The notes beneath the pieces are model-generated. The model ran no database searches, was not told where the DNA came from, and saw nothing but the letters and a program-made list of their open reading frames with translations. The translations under genes and the position numbers were made by a program. A DNA stretch of 5,978 nucleotides from Desulfobacteraceae bacterium (GTDB lineage: Bacteria; Desulfobacterota; Desulfobacteria; Desulfobacterales; SURF-7): the NCBI GenBank assembly GCA_030619585.1, contig JAUXBD010000110.1, forward strand, positions 1-5,978, given 5' to 3'. This document shows positions 5,936 through 5,978 of the stretch, piece after piece. Position 1 is the first letter of the stretch; every line of letters begins with the position of its first letter.

Positions 5936-5978
5936 ATAAAAATAAAGCACCCTCGCATAAAAACCATCAACAACCACG
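5936..5978 (+). pseudogene. thiD: Continuation of thiD beyond the in-frame stop (partial at window edge)
   Basis: Fourteen codons in the thiD frame follow the TAA and read IKIKHPRIKTINNH, with the next base a G. In intact ThiD proteins a PRI-x-T-x-N-x-HGTGCT segment sits at this place, so this is the severed C-terminal part of the same gene rather than spacer DNA. The gene runs out of the window before the catalytic GTGCT motif, so whether the rest is intact cannot be seen. Confidence 0.7.

Noticed and set aside
5744..5977. Minus-strand open frame at the right edge.
   Set aside because: Antisense to thiD and its continuation, whose motifs are unmistakable; no ribosome binding site or family resemblance.

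Overview
The window is AT-rich bacterial DNA with compact coding. It holds two blocks that face away from each other across a 301-base divergent intergenic region (3297-3597). The protein families and base composition would suit an anaerobic Desulfobacterota-like organism (sulfate-reducer relatives), but this is an impression from sequence style and nothing in the window proves it.

Left block, minus strand, read from right to left: (i) a 517-residue NAD(P)-binding epimerase/short-chain-dehydrogenase-type protein with an unusual C-terminal Cys/His zinc-finger-like domain (1743-3296), preceded by a near-consensus sigma70 promoter; (ii) directly behind its stop codon and in the same frame, an orphan C-terminal piece of an alpha/beta hydrolase (1515-1742) that has lost its nucleophile half and its catalytic histidine; (iii) a near-consensus promoter; and (iv) a 447-residue dynamin-superfamily nucleotidase (61-1404). 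This last protein resembles the eukaryotic EHD (Eps15-homology-domain) ATPases closely through its G domain but carries hydrophobic segments instead of an EH domain. The extreme left edge is a degenerate 8-bp tandem repeat.

Right block, plus strand: thiE (3598-4263), thiL (4308-5321) and thiD (5336-5935), closely spaced and probably one operon. Together they cover the end of thiamine diphosphate synthesis: ThiD makes HMP diphosphate, ThiE joins it to the thiazole phosphate to give thiamine monophosphate, and ThiL phosphorylates that to thiamine diphosphate. No TPP riboswitch is visible in the leader. thiD is interrupted: an in-frame TAA stops it at 199 residues, yet the same frame continues after the stop with residues typical of the ThiD C-terminal region up to the window edge. 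It is therefore a recent nonsense allele, a sequencing error or, much less likely, a recoded gene.

The observations most worth following are the bacterial EHD-like membrane-remodelling ATPase, the interrupted thiD, the SDR-zinc-finger fusion protein and the hydrolase remnant abutting it in frame. I see no CRISPR array, transposase, tRNA or rRNA gene.
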